Source: VAZQ01 sp035293945 (GTDB lineage: Bacteria; Pseudomonadota; Alphaproteobacteria; Rhizobiales; Xanthobacteraceae). From it: a stretch of 64,000 bases of DNA. The stretch lies in the NCBI GenBank assembly GCA_035293945.1, contig DATGLV010000014.1, forward strand, positions 36,764-100,763, written 5' to 3'. Positions within the stretch are counted from its first letter, which is position 1. Each line of letters begins with the position of its first letter. This document shows positions 1 through 9,277 of this stretch, in pieces. The translations under genes and the position numbers were made by a program. The notes under the pieces were generated by a model. That model saw nothing but the letters and a program-made list of their open reading frames with translations. It made no database searches and was not told the DNA's origin.

Positions 1-823
1 CGCGCACGCCACCGGCATGCCGGTCGATCAACTCCCGGAGCGGGATGCCCATCGCCTCTTCGACGTTGCAGGGCCGCTCGACGTGGCCCGAGATGCAGTA
101 GAGCTTGGTCCCGCTGTTGTTGGGCCGCCCGATGCCGGCGAACCAGGCGGCTCCGCGCCGGCAGATGTCCGGCACTTGGGCAATCGTCTCAACATTGTTG
201 ACGGTGGTCGGGCAGCCGTAGAGGCCCACATTGGCCGGAAAGGGCGGCTTGAGCCGCGGCTGCCCCTTCTTGCCTTCGAGGCTCTCAAGCAGCGCCGTCT
301 CCTCGCCGCAGATATAGGCCCCGGCGCCGTGATGGAGGATTAGATCGAAGTCGAAGCCGTGGACGTTGTTCTTGCCGATAAGGTTTGCCTCATAGGCCTG
401 ATCGATGGCGGCCTGAAGGCGCTCGCGCTCACGCACGAACTCGCCGCGGATGTAGATATAGGCCGTATGGGCCGCCATGGCGGCACCGGCGATAAGGCAG
501 CCCTCGATCAGGAGGTGCGGATCGTGCCGCATGATCTCCCGGTCTTTGCAGGTGCCGGGCTCGGATTCGTCAGCGTTGACCACGAGATAATGCGGCCGGT
601 CGCCCACCTGCTTGGGCATGAACGACCATTTGAGGCCGGTGGCAAATCCGGCGCCGCCGCGCCCGCGCTGGCCCGAGGCCTTGACCTCGTTGACGATCCA
701 GTCGCGGCCCTTGTCGAGGATCGCCTTGGTGCCGTCCCAGGCGCCGCGCGCGCGCGCGCCGGCCAGGCCCCAGTCTCCTTGGCCGTACAAATTGCGGAAG
801 ATGCGGTCTTTATCGTCGAGCAT
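1..823 (-). CDS. nuoF: NADH-quinone oxidoreductase subunit F (partial)
   Basis: This is the N-terminal 274 residues or so of the FMN- and NADH-binding subunit of complex I; the C-terminal part with its 4Fe-4S site lies beyond the left edge. The frame opens with MLDDKDRIF and carries the glycine-rich GRGGAGFATG motif near residue 55, the NADESEPGTCKDRE segment and ICGEETALLESLEG, all hallmarks of NuoF. It passes electrons from NADH through FMN to the iron-sulfur chain on the cytoplasmic arm. The ATG at 823 lies 4 bases after the nuoE stop, so it is the sixth gene of the nuoABCDEF run. Confidence 0.96.
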   Translation of the reverse strand, partial: MLDDKDRIFRNLYGQGDWGLAGARARGAWDGTKAILDKGRDWIVNEVKASGQRGRGGAGFATGLKWSFMPKQVGDRPHYLVVNADESEPGTCKDREIMRHDPHLLIEGCLIAGAAMAAHTAYIYIRGEFVRERERLQAAIDQAYEANLIGKNNVHGFDFDLILHHGAGAYICGEETALLESLEGKKGQPRLKPPFPANVGLYGCPTTVNNVETIAQVPDICRRGAAWFAGIGRPNNSGTKLYCISGHVERPCNVEEAMGIPLRELIDRHAGGVR

Positions 824-827
824 CGTT

Positions 828-1433
828 TCAGGTCTTGGCAAACGTCGTCAACGTGGTTGCTCCGCCGACCGGAGCAGACAGCTGCCGATCGGTCTGCGGC
901 CCGGGCGTGGGCATGCGCCCAGCCGCGAGCTCGTCGAGAATCTTTTCGAAGCTCTCTGCGGTCAGGTCCTCGTAATAGTCGTAATTGATCTGCACCATCG
1001 GGGCATTCACGCAGGCCCCCAGGCACTCGACCTCGATCCAAGAGAACTTGCCGTCTTGGGTCACATGCAGCTCGTCACCGATCCGGCGCCGGCAGACCTT
1101 CTTCAACTCGTCTGAGCCGCGGAGCATGCACGGGGTGGTGCCGCAGAGTTGCACGTGGAATTTTCCCACCGGGGCCAAGTTGAACATGGTGTAGAAGGTC
1201 GCGACTTCCAGCACGCGGATCCTGGCCATGCCCAGCACGTCGGCCACGTGCTCGATCGCCTTCTGCGGCAGCCAGCCGCCCGCCTGCTCTTGGGCGCGCC
1301 ACAGCAGCGAGATGACGGCCGAGGCCTGCCGGCCCGCCGGATACTTGGCGATGCGTTCCTTGGCCCAGGCAAGATTCTCCGCCGTGAAAGCGAAGCTCTC
1401 GGGCTGCTCTTCGGCCAATCGGCGAACGCTCAT
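828..1433 (-). CDS. nuoE: NADH-quinone oxidoreductase subunit E
   Basis: This is the 24 kDa thioredoxin-fold subunit of complex I, which carries the off-pathway 2Fe-2S cluster N1a. About 201 residues are read from the ATG at 1433, which overlaps the nuoD stop as ATGA; a longer reading frame runs upstream into nuoD but is not needed. The four cluster cysteines are visible as CGTTPC near residue 95 and ECLGAC near residue 135, in the expected C-x4-C and C-x3-C arrangement. A proline- and threonine-rich tail of about 30 residues follows the core domain, as in other alphaproteobacterial NuoE proteins. It works next to NuoF in the NADH dehydrogenase module. Confidence 0.96.
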   Translation of the reverse strand: MSVRRLAEEQPESFAFTAENLAWAKERIAKYPAGRQASAVISLLWRAQEQAGGWLPQKAIEHVADVLGMARIRVLEVATFYTMFNLAPVGKFHVQLCGTTPCMLRGSDELKKVCRRRIGDELHVTQDGKFSWIEVECLGACVNAPMVQINYDYYEDLTAESFEKILDELAAGRMPTPGPQTDRQLSAPVGGATTLTTFAKT

Positions 1434-2632
1434 CGGTCGACCTCCCCGAACACGATGTCGAGCGAGCCCAGCACGGCGGAGACGTCGGCCAGCATGTGGC
1501 CGCGGCACATGAAATCCATGGCCTGCAGGTGCGCAAATCCAGGCGCCCGGATCTTGCACTTGTAGGGCTTGTTGGTCCCGTCGGCGATGAGATAGACGCC
1601 GAACTCACCCTTGGGAGCCTCCACCGCGGCATATACCTCGCCCGGAGGCACGTGGAAGCCCTCGGTGTAAAGCTTGAAATGATGGATCAAGGATTCCATC
1701 GAGCGCTTCATCTCGCCCCGCCGCGGCGGCACGATCTTGTTGTCGCCGACCGTCACCGGGCCCTGGCCTTCGGGGGTGCGCAAGCGCTCGATGCATTGCC
1801 GCATGATGCGGATCGACTGCCGCATCTCCTCCATTCGGATGCAGTACCGGTCGTAGCAATCGCCGTTCTTGCCGATCGGGATGTCGAAATCGAGCTCGGC
1901 GTAGCACTCATAGGGCTGCGCCTTCCGCAGGTCCCAAGCCGCGCCGGAGCCGCGCACCATCACGCCGGAGAACCCCCAAGCCCATGCATCCTCGAGCGAG
2001 ACGACGCCGATATCGACATTGCGCTGCTTGAAGATGCGATTGTCGGTCAGGAGTTCCTCGAGATCGTCGCAGACCTTGAGGAACGGAGTGCAGAAGGCAT
2101 CGATGTCGTCGATCAGTTTCGGCGGCAGATCCTGATGCACGCCGCCGATGCGGAAATAAGCCGCATGCATGCGGCTGCCGGAAGCGCGCTCGTAGAAGCC
2201 CATCAGTTTCTCACGCTCCTCGAAGCCCCACAGCGGCGGCGTGAGCGCGCCGACATCCATGGCTTGCGTGGTGACGTTGAGAAGGTGCGAGAGCAGCCGG
2301 CCGATCTCGCAGTAAAGCACGCGGATGAGCTGGGCCCGGCGCGGAATGGACAGGCCGAGCAGCTTCTCCGCCGCCAGGCAGAAAGCGTGCTCCTGGTTCA
2401 TCGGCGCCACGTAGTCGAGGCGATCGAAATACGGGATTGCTTGAAGGTAGGTCTTTTGCTCGATCAGCTTTTCGGTGCCGCGATGCAGCAGGCCGATATG
2501 CGGGTCGACGCGCTCGACGACTTCGCCGTCCAATTCCAGCACCAAGCGCAAGACACCATGCGCTGCGGGGTGTTGGGGGCCGAAGTTGATGGTAAAATTG
2601 CGAGGGCCTTCGGGGGATTCAACCAGGGACAT
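1430..2632 (-). CDS. nuoD: NADH-quinone oxidoreductase subunit D
   Basis: This is the 49 kDa subunit of complex I, 400 residues from the ATG at 2632. It forms the quinone-binding pocket with NuoB at the junction of the peripheral and membrane arms. The N-terminus has the diagnostic NFGPQHPAAHGVLR stretch with the quinone-proximal histidines, followed by GLLHRGTEKLIE. The ATG is preceded by a purine-rich AGGGGAG about 6 bases upstream and lies 2 bases after the nuoC stop. A TTG two codons further upstream is an alternative start but fits the ribosome binding site less well. The 3' end overlaps nuoE by 4 bases. Confidence 0.97.
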   Translation of the reverse strand: MSLVESPEGPRNFTINFGPQHPAAHGVLRLVLELDGEVVERVDPHIGLLHRGTEKLIEQKTYLQAIPYFDRLDYVAPMNQEHAFCLAAEKLLGLSIPRRAQLIRVLYCEIGRLLSHLLNVTTQAMDVGALTPPLWGFEEREKLMGFYERASGSRMHAAYFRIGGVHQDLPPKLIDDIDAFCTPFLKVCDDLEELLTDNRIFKQRNVDIGVVSLEDAWAWGFSGVMVRGSGAAWDLRKAQPYECYAELDFDIPIGKNGDCYDRYCIRMEEMRQSIRIMRQCIERLRTPEGQGPVTVGDNKIVPPRRGEMKRSMESLIHHFKLYTEGFHVPPGEVYAAVEAPKGEFGVYLIADGTNKPYKCKIRAPGFAHLQAMDFMCRGHMLADVSAVLGSLDIVFGEVDR

Positions 2633-2634
2633 CT

Positions 2635-3243
2635 TCAACTCCCCTTCCCGGCCTTCTCATCACCGGGCAACGGATAATCCGGGCCTTCCCAAGGTGAGAG
2701 GAAGTCGAAGTTGCGGAACTCCTGCGCCAGGCGGACCGGGTCGTAGACCACCCGCTTCTGCTCGTCGTCCCAGCGCACTTCGACAAAGCCGGTGAGCGGG
2801 AAATCCTTCCGCAACGGATGGCCTTCGAAGCCGTAATCGGTGAGCAACCGCCGCATGTCGGGATGGCCGGTAAACGGCACGCCATAGAGGTCGTAGACCT
2901 CCCGCTCGAACCACGTCGCGCCCGGAAACACCTCGATAATCGAGGCGACTGGAGCACCCTCGGCAACCTCTATCTTTACCCGAATGCGACGATTATGGCG
3001 CGGCGCGAGCAGATGATAGACGACGTCGAAGCGCGGATCGCGGCTGGGCCAATCGACCGCCGTCACATCGATTATGTTCCAATAGCCGCAGCGTTCGTCG
3101 TCGCGCAGTGCGCGTACCGCGGGCACGATATCGCCGGGTGCAACCGTGATGGTCAGCTCACCATGAGCGATGGCATGCGTCTTGAGCAGGCCTTCGAGCG
3201 CCCTGGCGACCGTCTCGGCGTGTTGCTGGAGAGCCTCATCCAT
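2635..3243 (-). CDS. nuoC: NADH-quinone oxidoreductase subunit C
   Basis: This is the 30 kDa subunit of complex I, 202 residues, a stand-alone NuoC as in alphaproteobacteria rather than the NuoCD fusion of enterobacteria. The family signature ATWFEREVYDLYGV lies near residue 110, followed by GHPDMRRLLTDYGFEGHPLRKDFP. It packs against NuoD and NuoB in the hydrogenase-like module. The ATG at 3243 starts 15 bases after the nuoB stop; no strong ribosome binding site is visible, which suggests partial translational coupling to nuoB. Confidence 0.97.
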   Translation of the reverse strand: MDEALQQHAETVARALEGLLKTHAIAHGELTITVAPGDIVPAVRALRDDERCGYWNIIDVTAVDWPSRDPRFDVVYHLLAPRHNRRIRVKIEVAEGAPVASIIEVFPGATWFEREVYDLYGVPFTGHPDMRRLLTDYGFEGHPLRKDFPLTGFVEVRWDDEQKRVVYDPVRLAQEFRNFDFLSPWEGPDYPLPGDEKAGKGS

Positions 3244-3258
3244 GGCGCGCTGAGTAGC

Positions 3259-3834
3259 CTAGCGTTCGATCGTTCCGATGCGGCGGATCTTCTTCTGCAG
3301 CAGCATCACGCCGTAGAGCAGCGCCTCCGCGGTTGGCGGGCAGCCGGGCACATAGACATCCACCGGCACGATGCGATCGCAGCCGCGCACGACCGAATAT
3401 GAGTAATGGTAGTAACCGCCGCCATTGGCGCACGAGCCCATGGAAATGACGTACCGCGGCTCCGGCATCTGGTCGTAGACCTTGCGCAAGGCGGGCGCCA
3501 TCTTGTTGGTCAGCGTGCCCGCGACAATCATCACATCCGATTGGCGGGGCGAGGCGCGCGGCGCGAAGCCGAAACGTTCGGCATCGTAGCGCGGCATCGA
3601 CATCTGCATCATCTCGACCGCGCAGCAGGCAAGCCCGAACGTCATCCACATCAACGAGCCCGTGCGCGCCCAGGTGATGAGGTCTTCGGTAGCAGTAACC
3701 AGAAAACCCTTGTCGCTGAGCTCTTCGTTCAGACCGACGAAGAAACTGTCCTCCGTCCCGGCCGGCTTGCCAGCGCGCGGATCGATGAGCCCGTTTGCGG
3801 CGGGCGCGGTCACGGCTGCTCGCGCTAGTTCCAT
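3259..3834 (-). CDS. nuoB: NADH-quinone oxidoreductase subunit B
   Basis: This is the subunit that holds the terminal 4Fe-4S cluster N2 and donates electrons to ubiquinone. The N2 ligands are visible: the tandem cysteines in GLACCAVEMM, the cysteine in SMGSCANGGG and the one in YVPGCPPTAE. The ATG at 3834 (MELARAAV, 191 residues) is chosen because AAGGGAG lies 7 bases upstream; a GTG at 3855 would add seven residues. The start lies inside the 3' end of nuoA, so the two genes overlap by about 10 bases and are probably translationally coupled. Confidence 0.96.
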   Translation of the reverse strand: MELARAAVTAPAANGLIDPRAGKPAGTEDSFFVGLNEELSDKGFLVTATEDLITWARTGSLMWMTFGLACCAVEMMQMSMPRYDAERFGFAPRASPRQSDVMIVAGTLTNKMAPALRKVYDQMPEPRYVISMGSCANGGGYYHYSYSVVRGCDRIVPVDVYVPGCPPTAEALLYGVMLLQKKIRRIGTIER

Positions 3835-4190
3835 TCCAGCGCTCCCTTGCGCCACTCGTAGATGAACCCGATCGTCAGCACGCCGAGGAAAACCATCATC
3901 GACCAGAAGCCGTAGGCGCCGAGGTGCCTGAACTCCACCGCCCAGGGGAACAGAAAGCTGACCTCCAGGTCGAAAATGATGAACAAGATGGCCACCAGAT
4001 AGAAACGCACATCGAATTGCATGCGCGCGTCATCAAAGGCGTTGAATCCACATTCATATGCCGACAGCTTCTCGGGATCAGGACGCTTATATGCAACCAG
4101 GAAGGGCGCCAGAAACAGAGCAACCGAGAGTCCCAGCGCCACTGCGATGAAAACGACCAAGGGAAGATAAGCCAGCAAAAGCTCGTTCAC
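3825..4190 (-). CDS. nuoA: NADH-quinone oxidoreductase subunit A
   Basis: This is a small membrane subunit of complex I, 121 residues if the GTG at 4190 is used (VNELLLAYLPLV), which matches the usual family length. A longer frame from a GTG at 4283 would add a polar N-terminal stretch that NuoA proteins lack. Three transmembrane segments are visible. The conserved loop YECGFNAFDDAR carries the cysteine and acidic residues typical of NuoA/ND3, and FIIFDLEVSFLFPWA follows. It is the first gene of the operon, so the promoter should lie in the 537 bases upstream. Confidence 0.95.
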   Translation of the reverse strand: MNELLLAYLPLVVFIAVALGLSVALFLAPFLVAYKRPDPEKLSAYECGFNAFDDARMQFDVRFYLVAILFIIFDLEVSFLFPWAVEFRHLGAYGFWSMMVFLGVLTIGFIYEWRKGALEWN

Positions 4191-4727
4191 CGCGATCCTC
4201 GGCTTTCTGCAGGTTCCATCCGGGCGCCGGGGGCTACGACGCTCGGAATTCCCGGGTGCCAGACCGACAAACCGGCAGGGCACATTTGCCCCTGCAAGCT
4301 CCGTGTCACATCAGATTCGTGCAAGCACGGGAATGTGCGAGCCTTAGCGCAGTGCACAACAGGTGGCAAGCAGCGGCTGCCCAATATCTTAAGACGCAAA
4401 TGCCACCTTGTGGCACACCCGCAAGCCCTGCGCGGCAGCAGGCCGCAAGCCATAAAATTCCTGGACTCTTGTGGCCGGGCGAAATCTGGGCTCTAAATGG
4501 CGACAAGGCCGCCTTGTCGGGCGGTATCTGGGAGCGTGACGTAAACACGGAATAACGGATGGTGTGGAGCGGCAACACGGCGCGCTCCGCTGGTGGGCGT
4601 GTGTGATCCGCGTTGTCCCGCTTGCGCGAGCGGGTTCAAAGCGGACAAGTGAGATCAAGCGGGATCCTCGCGTTCCGAAGTGAGTTCCTGCGCCCACTTC
4701 CCACTAAGACTCCAATGAGGGACGGTC
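4191..4727. other. Intergenic region between nuoA and the transporter permease
   Basis: No convincing gene is seen in these 537 bases. The region must hold the divergent promoters for nuoA (minus) and the tctA-type gene (plus). One short perfect hairpin with CCCGCT/AGCGGG arms lies at 4617-4634; it lacks a T-run, so it is not a classical terminator. A ribosome binding site GAGGGA precedes the ATG at 4728. Confidence 0.6.
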
Positions 4728-6788
4728 ATGGAAGTGGATATGCTTCATGCGGCAGGTAGCGCCCTGCTGATTATTCTGGATTGGCACCGGCTCGGCTTCC
4801 TGTTTGCCGGCGTCTGCATGGGCCTCTCACTCGGCCTGATGCCTGGAATTGGCGGTGTCGCCGGCACCGCCCTGCTGCTTCCATTCACTTACAACATGGA
4901 TGCGCATGCCGCATTCGGCATGCTGCTCGGCATGGGCTCGACCACAACGACTGCCGATCCCATCTCCGCGATCCTGTTCGGCGCACCCGGCCACGCTGCC
5001 TCGGCCGCCACCACCCTCGACGGCTATCCGATGACGCGGCGGGGCGAAGCCGGCCGCGCGCTCGGCGCCTCCTATATGGCGGCCCTGATCGGGGGATTGT
5101 TCGGGGCCGCCCTGATGGCGGTCGCGCTCCCCATCTTGCGGCCGATCATCCTCTATATTGGCTCGCCCGAGCTGCTTTCGGTCGCGGTGTTCGGCATTTC
5201 CATGGTGTCGGTCCTTTCCGGCAGCGCACCCCTGCGCGGCCTGACCGCCGCCTGTTTCGGCATGATGCTGGCCATGATCGGCACCGACCCGCAGTCGGGC
5301 ACGCTGCGCTGGACGCTGGACACCCTTTATTTGTGGGATGGCATGCCGCTCGTGCCGTTCACGCTCGGTGTCTTCGCGCTGCCGGAGCTGTGCGATCTGG
5401 CGATCTCGCGCATGTCGGTCGTCGGCCAGGGACAGCTCATTGATACCAAGACCGGTATGCTGCTCGGGGTGAAAGACTGCCTCAAGCATTGGTTCCTGAT
5501 CCTGCGCTGCGCCTGGATCGGCTCGGCTATGGGGGCCATCCCGGGAATCGGCGCCTCGGTCATTGACTGGATTTCGTACGGTCATGCGCTGAAGACCGAG
5601 AAGGGCGCCGCGCAGACCTTCGGCAAAGGCGATGTCCGCGGCGTAATAGCGGCCGAAAGCGCGACTAATTCGCGCGAAGGCGGCGCGCTCGTCCCGACGG
5701 TCGCGTTCGGCGTTCCGAGCAGCGCCGGGATGGCGATCCTTCTGGGCGCCTTCCTGATCCATGGACTGGTTCCCGGGCCCGATATGCTCACCAAGCATCT
5801 CGACATCACCTATTCGATGGTGTGGAGCATAGCCATCGCGAACATCCTCGGCTCGGGTCTGTGCTTTGCCTTTTCGGGCCAGCTCGCGAAGCTCGCGACG
5901 CTGCGATACACGCTCATCATGCCGTGCGTCCTAAGCCTGATCTACATCGGCGCTTTCGAGGCATCGCGCAACTGGGGCGACCTCTACGCCCTCTTGTTCT
6001 TCGGAATGCTCGGCTGGGCCATGAAGCACTTCAAGTGGCCGCGCCCTCCCCTGGTGCTGGGCTTCATCCTGGGCGGCATCCTCGAGCGCTACATGTTCAT
6101 CTCCATCGAGCGCTACGGCATATCCTGGATGCTGCATCCGGTCGTCATCATCATGTTCATCATGGCGTTGCTGAGCCTCATGGGACCGCTGCTGCAGGAT
6201 ATCCGCGCCCATCACGGGATCGGGTCGATGCTGGCGGGCTTCGGCCGTCCGCATCTCTCGACCGACAACCTGTTTCCGGCAGCTCTGCTCACCCTGTTCG
6301 CCGTGATGCTCTACCAGTCGCTCAGCTGGAGCTTCGAGGCGCGGATCATTCCGACCATCGTGGGCATCGGCGCCGTCTTGTTCGGCGGCTTGAGCTTGGC
6401 GAATGATATTTTCCGAAGGACGTCCGAGGACGGCAGTCTCGCCGAAAAGGCGAAAGCGGTGGTCTCGGAGAAGATCCACATGGATATCGCGTCGAAGACC
6501 GCCCACCTGCCCGGCAGCGTGATCCTCATCCGCGGCTTCATGTTTTTCGGCTGGATGCTGTTCTTCTTGAGCGGTATGGCCCTGATCGGCCTGATCCCCA
6601 CGGTGCCGGTATTCATCATCGCCTATATGCGGCTCGAGGGCCGCGAGAAGTATCGTCACGCCCTGATCATGGGGGCCGTCATGGTGACGATAATCTATGT
6701 GGTCTTCGATCAGCTCCTCTCCATTCCGTGGCCGCCGACGGTGCTCGGCGACTGGCTTCCGTTCATGAAGGTGATTCCGAGCGTGTGA
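4728..6788 (+). CDS. Tripartite tricarboxylate transporter permease, TctA-TctB fusion
   Basis: This is a 686-residue inner-membrane permease of the tripartite tricarboxylate transporter family, which imports small carboxylates with a periplasmic TctC-type binding protein. The TctA part fills roughly residues 15-440. It shows GLMPGIGGVAG near the N-terminus, the central GAIPGIGASVIDW loop, and AAESATNSREGGALVPT with GVPSSAGMAILLG. TctA alone is about 500 residues. The extra C-terminal portion (about 515-686) has four hydrophobic helices and the layout of a TctB small subunit, which explains why no separate tctB is found nearby. GAGGGA precedes the ATG. The matching binding protein is at 11116-12159, separated by two minus-strand genes. 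The substrate is not determinable; the UbiD-family neighbour hints at an aromatic acid. Confidence 0.9.
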   Translation: MEVDMLHAAGSALLIILDWHRLGFLFAGVCMGLSLGLMPGIGGVAGTALLLPFTYNMDAHAAFGMLLGMGSTTTTADPISAILFGAPGHAASAATTLDGYPMTRRGEAGRALGASYMAALIGGLFGAALMAVALPILRPIILYIGSPELLSVAVFGISMVSVLSGSAPLRGLTAACFGMMLAMIGTDPQSGTLRWTLDTLYLWDGMPLVPFTLGVFALPELCDLAISRMSVVGQGQLIDTKTGMLLGVKDCLKHWFLILRCAWIGSAMGAIPGIGASVIDWISYGHALKTEKGAAQTFGKGDVRGVIAAESATNSREGGALVPTVAFGVPSSAGMAILLGAFLIHGLVPGPDMLTKHLDITYSMVWSIAIANILGSGLCFAFSGQLAKLATLRYTLIMPCVLSLIYIGAFEASRNWGDLYALLFFGMLGWAMKHFKWPRPPLVLGFILGGILERYMFISIERYGISWMLHPVVIIMFIMALLSLMGPLLQDIRAHHGIGSMLAGFGRPHLSTDNLFPAALLTLFAVMLYQSLSWSFEARIIPTIVGIGAVLFGGLSLANDIFRRTSEDGSLAEKAKAVVSEKIHMDIASKTAHLPGSVILIRGFMFFGWMLFFLSGMALIGLIPTVPVFIIAYMRLEGREKYRHALIMGAVMVTIIYVVFDQLLSIPWPPTVLGDWLPFMKVIPSV

Positions 6789-7394
6789 TCCCGCCGCCGG
6801 CTTCCTCTCGGGCAGCCGGCGGCTTGATTACAGCGCGCGCGTTTCCAGCGCCCGGATGGTCGCGGCGCCCGTATTGATCGTGCGCATCCGCGCTGCCCGT
6901 CCGCATTTTCCCCTCCGGTGTTGAGCCCGCCATCTTGAATTCTCGTTGCATGCCACGCGCGCATGGCCGTTCGCGCAATGGCTTGAGGCCCGATGATCTC
7001 GCCGGATACTTCCTCAATCCCAGCTGCAAGATCCAAGGTCGTCACGGAAAACATAAGTCCGGTCGGGTGGCGACCGTCATCGTCGGACAAGTCGAGCTTC
7101 AACCGGAGTCGATCACACCTGCTCCGCCGTCCGCGCTCACGATCACGATGCAACAAGTGGCCACCAAGGTTGCGGACACCGAGAAGCGGGCAAACTCAGC
7201 CGGCCAGCGGTCGGTCTCGTCCAGGAAGCACCGGTCCAAGGACGCGGCGCCGGTTGAGATTGCGCGCGCCTCGTCCAAGCCGGGTGCCATGCCAAACACC
7301 ATCGTCAGTGCGTATGCGGCCGATACGAAGCTTGGCCGGTCTCACGGTCCATTTGGTGGCAATTTCAGCCGTACCCCGTCACGGTAGATCTGCA
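6789..7394. other. Region without a recognisable gene
   Basis: About 600 bases lie between the permease stop and the terminator of the next minus-strand gene. Short overlapping open frames exist on both strands (for example minus 7099-7302), but none matches a family I recognise, shows a good ribosome binding site or is clearly favoured over the others. A degraded gene cannot be excluded. Confidence 0.5.
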
Positions 7395-7427
7395 CAAAAA
7401 AAGGGGCGCCCACAAAAGGGTGCCCCT
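7395..7427 (-). terminator. Rho-independent terminator
   Basis: Read on the minus strand, AGGGGCACCC pairs with GGGCGCCCCT (one G-T pair) around a short TTTTGT loop and is followed by a run of seven T. It lies 25 bases beyond the stop of the propeller gene at 7452-9107, so it should end that transcript. Its stem resembles the palindromic repeat units at 9158 and 46485. Confidence 0.85.
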
Positions 7428-7451
7428 AACCAAGCCGTGCAAGCGACCTCC

Positions 7452-9107
7452 TCAATCGAGCGGCTCGACTTTCACGATCGACGCGCCGTGATTGTTGCCG
7501 ACCCACAACGTGCCGGGGCTCTTGGAATCGTCGACGAAGACGCGCCGGATATTCGTCGAGTGCGGCAATTGGTACTCGGTGTACTGGCCGCTCTTAATGT
7601 CGAGCCGCGCGACCCGGTCGGTCAGCATCGACCCCGTCCAGGCTTCGCCGTTGCGGCCGGCTTCGGCATCGTAAGGGGCGCTCCAGGGGGTCGGCACCTT
7701 CCACTCGGTGATCTTTTCGGTCTTCGGGTCAAACATGCCGATCGCATTGCCCTCGTATTCGGCGAACCAAAGGCGGTCCTGCGCATCGACGCGGCCACGC
7801 CGCGGCCGTGAGTTCGGGGTCGGCGTCAGATAGACGGTCGGCAGCTCGGTCTTGGCGTCGATCTTGACGATGTTGCCGGCCGCGAAATCCAGTAGATAGA
7901 TATTGTTCTTGGAATCGGAATGCAGCCCGTAGGTGCCGATGCGCTTGCCGGTGCGCGGATCCTTGAAGGCGCCGAGGTTCTCGAATTTGTTGTCGGTGAG
8001 ATCGAGACGGTAGATGTTGCCGCCATCGGAGTTCTTGATCCACACCTTATTGTCGACCGGTGTCCCGGTCAGCGCGAGATGACCGAGCTGATCGGCATTG
8101 GTGTCCCATTCCTTGGGGGTCGACCAGGTGCGGAAAGTCTCGGTCTGGCGATCGAACTCGGCAATCGCACCCTGGTACATAAGGCCGATCCAAGGATTGT
8201 CCTTGTTGTCGAACTCGAGGTTGAGGGTTCCGACCGGCGAGCCCTTCTTGGTCTCGGGAATTGGGTACTGGGTGACCTTGCCGGTCTTCGGATCCATCTT
8301 GCCGAGGAACATCTGGCCGAAATCCGAGTACCAGACCATGCCTTCCCGATCGAGCATCACGTCATGCGGCTCGATCCGCGGATTGGGCAAATCGTATTCG
8401 GTGATGATGACGTGCGTGGATTTGCCGGTGAGCCGCGGCAGCGTCTTGAGCTGGTAGGGCCAGGTGTCGTGCTGGCTTAGATTGATCGAGGCGAGATATT
8501 CGGCAGCCGATTTATCGCTGTGGCCGACCGCCCGGAGCGTGTCGCCGAGAAGCCGCTGCGGCTTCATTGGGGTGCTGCCCGGATAGTAGCCGCCCATCCG
8601 CGTAAATGTCTGCTCGAACTCCTCGGCATTGTGGGTCGAGCGCACGATGCGCTCTATGGTGTGGCAGCTGTTGCAATTGAGCAGGAAGGATTTCTGCTCG
8701 TTGGTCCCGGGCATGCTCATCATCCACTCGGCATTGGTGAGCTGGCGCGACAGATCGCGGGTCGGCTTGAGCGCGATATCGGCGGTGGTGGCCTTTCCAG
8801 CGGTCACGTCGGCCGCGTTCGGCCCGTCGAGGTCATACCCGACCGCACGAGCGCTCAGCGTGTAATGCCCGGGCTCAAGCCGGTCCGCCGGGAAGCTGTA
8901 CTGCCCTTTGTCATTGCTGATCACCGATATGGTGATGGTCGAGCCGTCCTTCTTCGCGCTGATCACCACTCCTTCCATCACGGGCTCGGCGGCGGAGCTG
9001 ACCTTGCCGGTTAGCGCGACCGCGGACTGGGCCATCGTCGGACCTGCAAGTAGCACGAGGGCGGCGCTGGCGGCCGCCGAAGCAAGCAATGCGCTGCGTA
9101 TTCGCAT
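7452..9107 (-). CDS. Secreted protein: CarboxypepD-like domain, CXXCH site, Vgb-like beta-propeller (copy 1)
   Basis: This 551-residue protein has a signal peptide ending near GPTMAQS. Residues about 30-115 form a carboxypeptidase-regulatory-like beta-sandwich (DKGQYSFPADRLEPGHY). A single c-type haem attachment site follows, C145-N-S-C148-H149, with Met171 as a possible axial ligand because it is conserved in copy 2. Residues about 225-551 repeat the streptogramin-lyase (Vgb)/SMP-30-like propeller pattern, e.g. EPHDVMLDREGMVWYSDF and DRLWFAEYEGNAIGMFDP. The expected location is the periplasm. The start is supported by AAGGGAAA before the ATG. It is a close paralogue of the gene at 9278-10942 and has a terminator at 7395-7427. 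Its reaction is unknown; family annotations as lyase need not apply. A periplasmic redox or sensing role linked to the flanking transporter is inference. Confidence 0.85.
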   Translation of the reverse strand: MRIRSALLASAAASAALVLLAGPTMAQSAVALTGKVSSAAEPVMEGVVISAKKDGSTITISVISNDKGQYSFPADRLEPGHYTLSARAVGYDLDGPNAADVTAGKATTADIALKPTRDLSRQLTNAEWMMSMPGTNEQKSFLLNCNSCHTIERIVRSTHNAEEFEQTFTRMGGYYPGSTPMKPQRLLGDTLRAVGHSDKSAAEYLASINLSQHDTWPYQLKTLPRLTGKSTHVIITEYDLPNPRIEPHDVMLDREGMVWYSDFGQMFLGKMDPKTGKVTQYPIPETKKGSPVGTLNLEFDNKDNPWIGLMYQGAIAEFDRQTETFRTWSTPKEWDTNADQLGHLALTGTPVDNKVWIKNSDGGNIYRLDLTDNKFENLGAFKDPRTGKRIGTYGLHSDSKNNIYLLDFAAGNIVKIDAKTELPTVYLTPTPNSRPRRGRVDAQDRLWFAEYEGNAIGMFDPKTEKITEWKVPTPWSAPYDAEAGRNGEAWTGSMLTDRVARLDIKSGQYTEYQLPHSTNIRRVFVDDSKSPGTLWVGNNHGASIVKVEPLD

Positions 9108-9157
9108 GGCGTTTCCCTTTGGGTTTGAGCGCGGTTGTCTCGGATTTGCTTTGCTGC

Positions 9158-9213
9158 CGTAGCGGCACCCCTTGTGGGTGCCCTAACCGAGCGGCCGGAC
9201 GGGCCGCCCCTAC
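9158..9213. repeat. Intergenic palindromic repeat, GGCACCCC family, copy 1
   Basis: A small hairpin (GGCACCC-CTTGT-GGGTGCC) is followed by a second GC-rich part ending GGGCCGCCCCTAC. The same two-part arrangement recurs at 46485-46566, and the stem resembles the terminator at 7395-7427. It lies between the two propeller genes. Confidence 0.75.
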
Positions 9214-9277
9214 AAGAACTGACCTTCGCGAGCCTAAACCCCACCATAGCTTGCTTCAAGGTGCCGCGTCGGCGAAT

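Noticed and set aside
1496..2677. 393-codon plus-strand frame opposite nuoD
   Set aside because: It is a shadow of nuoD, which has complete motifs and operon context.
7099..7302. Minus-strand frame that looks partly protein-like in the 6.8-7.4 kb gap
   Set aside because: No family recognised, no ribosome binding site, and overlapping alternatives of equal quality.
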